15,521 nucleotides of DNA from Actinomycetota bacterium (GTDB lineage: Bacteria > Actinomycetota > Geothermincolia > Fen-727 > Anoxymicrobiaceae), in contig PMDX01000313.1 in the NCBI GenBank assembly GCA_003154635.1, positions 149 to 15,669 on the forward strand, read 5' to 3'. Of the stretch, positions 13,899-15,521 are shown piece by piece. The translations under genes and the position numbers were made by a program. The stretch's first letter is position 1. The number at the start of each line of letters is the position of its first letter. The notes under the pieces are model-generated. The model searched no databases. It was not told the DNA's origin and saw only the letters and a list, made by a program, of their open reading frames with translations.

Positions 13899-13900
13899 TT
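13873..13900 (+). terminator. Intrinsic terminator nested in the rnhA 3' end
   Basis: AAAGGCGA (13875-13882) pairs with TCGCTTTT (13887-13894), giving 8 pairs including one G-U, around a GCGG loop, extendable by AG at the base. The T-run reaches 13896. The last codons and stop of rnhA (TAA 13896-13898) lie inside the structure. Confidence 0.7.
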
Positions 13901-13957
13901 GGAGAAGCTTGCCTTCCCGATCCGGGGAGGCCCGGACTGGAGTAGATTCGGAGCGTT

Positions 13958-15247
13958 ATGGACTGCTGCGTAATAGGGACAGGCTACGTCGGGCTCGTCA
14001 CCGGCGCGTGCCTGGCGGAACTGGGCAACCACGTCATCGCCGCCGATATGGACGAGCAAAAGATACAGTCGCTTTCGGCCGGGCATATACCGATCTACGA
14101 GGCGGAGCTGGAGGCCATCGTCGAGCGCAACCTCAAGAACGGGAACCTGACTTTCACGACCGAAGTTCACGAAGCAGTCTCGGAGAGTGAGTTCGTGTTC
14201 ATAACGGTTGGCACCCCGTCCGACGCCGAAGGCCGCGCGGACCTTACCAACGTCGATAACGTCGCCCGCGACATAGCCCGCGCGTTGGACGGCTATACGG
14301 TAATAATCAACAAGAGCACGGTCCCGGTCGGCAGCACCAAGCGCGTTCAGAGGATCATCGAAGAGAGCATGCCGCAGTACCACGAGTTCGACGTGGTCTC
14401 GAATCCAGAGTTCCTGCGCGAAGGCACCGCGGTGTTCGACTTCATGAACCCGTCCCGAATCGTCATAGGGAGCGACTCCCAGAAAGCCGCCATGCGCATG
14501 ACCGAGCTGTATCACGGCCTCAACGCGCCGCTGCTCGTGACGGATCCGGTCAGCGCGGAGATGATAAAGTACGCTTCGAACGTCTTTCTTGCCACCAAGG
14601 TTTCGTATACAAACGCGGTCGCCAACCTCTGCGAGGCCGTTGGCGCGGATATCCGCGAGGTCACGTTGGGGATGGGTTACGACGAGCGCATAGGCTTTGA
14701 GTTCCTCAAGGCGGGGCCTGGCTTCGGCGGTTCGTGCTTCCCGAAGGACTGCCGGGCGCTCCTCGCGATCGCGCGCGAGAACGGTTACGATTTCGAGCTG
14801 CTCGAAGGTGTGCTCAAGGTGAACCTCGAGCAGCACGAGAAGATGGTCGAAAAGGTAGCCCGTGCCGCCGAGGGCCTCGAGGGCCGCAGGATATGCGCGC
14901 TCGGCGTGGCCTTCAAGGCGAACACGGACGACATCAGGGAGTCCCCCGCGGTCTACGTGATCAAGAGGCTTGTCGAGCGGGGCGCCTCGGTTATGGTTTA
15001 CGACCCGCAGGCGATCCAGAACGCCAGAGTCGAGCTCCCCGGGGCCACGTTCGCTTCCGATCCGTACGAGGCGGCGGAGGGTGCCGTGGTCCTGGCGTTG
15101 CTGACGGAATGGGACGAGTTCAAGTGGCTCGATTACGAGCGTATCCTGGGGCTGATGGAGACCCCGTACGTAGTGGACACCAGGAACTGCCTGGACCCGG
15201 CTATGCTCCGGAAGCTCGGTTTCACATACGAAGGAGTTGGTAGATGA
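13958..15247 (+). CDS. ugd: UDP-glucose 6-dehydrogenase
   Basis: A 429-residue NAD-dependent enzyme that oxidises UDP-glucose twice to UDP-glucuronate, a precursor for acidic envelope polysaccharides. Evidence: N-terminal Rossmann motif VIGTGYVGLVTG (5-16) with Asp30 at the end of the second strand; STVPVGST (120-127) and NPEFLREGTA (149-158); central EMIKYASNVFLATKVSYTNA (Lys204 and Asn208 expected in catalysis); GPGFGGSCFPKD with catalytic Cys260; and the C-terminal domain AFKANTDDIRESP. A close relative using UDP-ManNAc or GDP-mannose is possible, but the residues around Cys260 fit UDP-glucose best. GGAG sits 4-5 bases before the ATG. It follows the rnhA terminator, so it starts a new transcription unit. 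It overlaps the next gene by ATGA. Confidence 0.92.
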   Translation: MDCCVIGTGYVGLVTGACLAELGNHVIAADMDEQKIQSLSAGHIPIYEAELEAIVERNLKNGNLTFTTEVHEAVSESEFVFITVGTPSDAEGRADLTNVDNVARDIARALDGYTVIINKSTVPVGSTKRVQRIIEESMPQYHEFDVVSNPEFLREGTAVFDFMNPSRIVIGSDSQKAAMRMTELYHGLNAPLLVTDPVSAEMIKYASNVFLATKVSYTNAVANLCEAVGADIREVTLGMGYDERIGFEFLKAGPGFGGSCFPKDCRALLAIARENGYDFELLEGVLKVNLEQHEKMVEKVARAAEGLEGRRICALGVAFKANTDDIRESPAVYVIKRLVERGASVMVYDPQAIQNARVELPGATFASDPYEAAEGAVVLALLTEWDEFKWLDYERILGLMETPYVVDTRNCLDPAMLRKLGFTYEGVGR

Positions 15248-15521
15248 AGCTGTCCGTTATCATGCCCGTTTACAACGAGCGCAACACGATCCAGGAGATA
15301 CTCCGCCGCGTCCGTACGGTGGACATCGGTGAGATCGGCAAAGAGATCATTGTCGTCGATGACGGCTCTACCGACGGGACTCCAGACATTCTCAAGCTCG
15401 AAGAAGACTCCACGGTCAAGGTCCTCAAGCATAAGACAAACCAGGGCAAGGGCGCGGCGGTCCGCACCGGCCTTGGCGCCGCGACCGGTGATTTCATCAT
15501 CATCCAGGATGCCGACCTTGA
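15244..15521 (+). CDS. Family 2 glycosyltransferase, N-terminal part (runs off window)
   Basis: The ATG at 15244 overlaps the ugd stop as ATGA, with AAGGAG about 8 bases before it. Ninety-two residues are in the window. SVIMPVYNERNTIQEI at the N-terminus, IIVVDDGSTDGT at about 35-46 (the nucleotide-sugar Asp pair), GKGAAVRTG and QDADL (the DxD-type metal site) are GT-A, family 2 signatures. The short spacing and the NQGKGAAVRTG block are most like dolichyl/polyprenyl-phosphate mannose or glucose synthases (DPM1-like). That would supply lipid-linked sugar donors for GT-C enzymes such as the one at 9001-10509; this link is inference. Whether a membrane tail follows cannot be seen. Confidence 0.85.
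   Translation, partial: MKLSVIMPVYNERNTIQEILRRVRTVDIGEIGKEIIVVDDGSTDGTPDILKLEEDSTVKVLKHKTNQGKGAAVRTGLGAATGDFIIIQDADL

Noticed and set aside
13895..14836. Minus-strand open frame of 313 codons opposite ugd
   Set aside because: It is a shadow of a well-supported enzyme, with no independent motif.

Overview
The window is about 15.5 kb of G+C-rich bacterial chromosome. The best clue to the host is the translationally coupled trio Nif3-like protein, C4 zinc-ribbon coiled-coil protein and RNase HI at 11579-13898. This is the order of Rv2230c, Rv2229c and Rv2228c in mycobacteria. Together with a multi-pass mannosyltransferase of the actinobacterial polyprenol-phosphomannose-dependent type, it points to Actinobacteriota, probably a deep-branching rather than a model lineage. 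That placement is inference. No mobile element, CRISPR array, tRNA or rRNA is visible.

Region 1 (1-3721, + strand) is an accessory metabolic patch. It holds the C-terminal part of an HXXEE-type membrane protein, the 5' stub of a cupin gene, an unidentified short frame, a DAPG/phloretin hydrolase-family zinc enzyme, an FAD amine-oxidase-fold oxidoreductase and a PaaI-like hotdog thioesterase. The last three could act together on small aromatic or polyketide-like compounds, but each seems to have its own ribosome binding site and the last two possibly their own promoters.

Region 2 (3822-6212) is one large sensor protein with an N-terminal receiver domain, three PAS-like sensors and a complete histidine kinase core.

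Region 3 (6213-6562) has no intact gene. It contains a minus-strand stub of a VOC/glyoxalase-like gene with an excellent ribosome binding site, and a dense cluster of the hexamer CCGGAC/GTCCGG. It leads into a divergent xylose-isomerase-fold protein (6563-7699).

Region 4 (7784-10509, - strand) holds an unrecognised 357-residue protein with two separated Cys-x2-Cys pairs and a GT-C type membrane glycosyltransferase.

Region 5 (10665-15521, + strand) is housekeeping and envelope: a DedA membrane protein behind a good sigma-70-like promoter, the Nif3/zinc-ribbon/RNase HI operon ending in an intrinsic terminator nested in the last codons of rnhA, then UDP-glucose dehydrogenase overlapping by ATGA with a family 2 glycosyltransferase that runs off the window.

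I found no clear novel multi-gene system. The most unusual items are the two decayed 5' gene stubs with intact translation signals, the CCGGAC cluster, the unidentified split-cysteine protein, and the xylose-isomerase-like protein with an apparently altered metal ligand.
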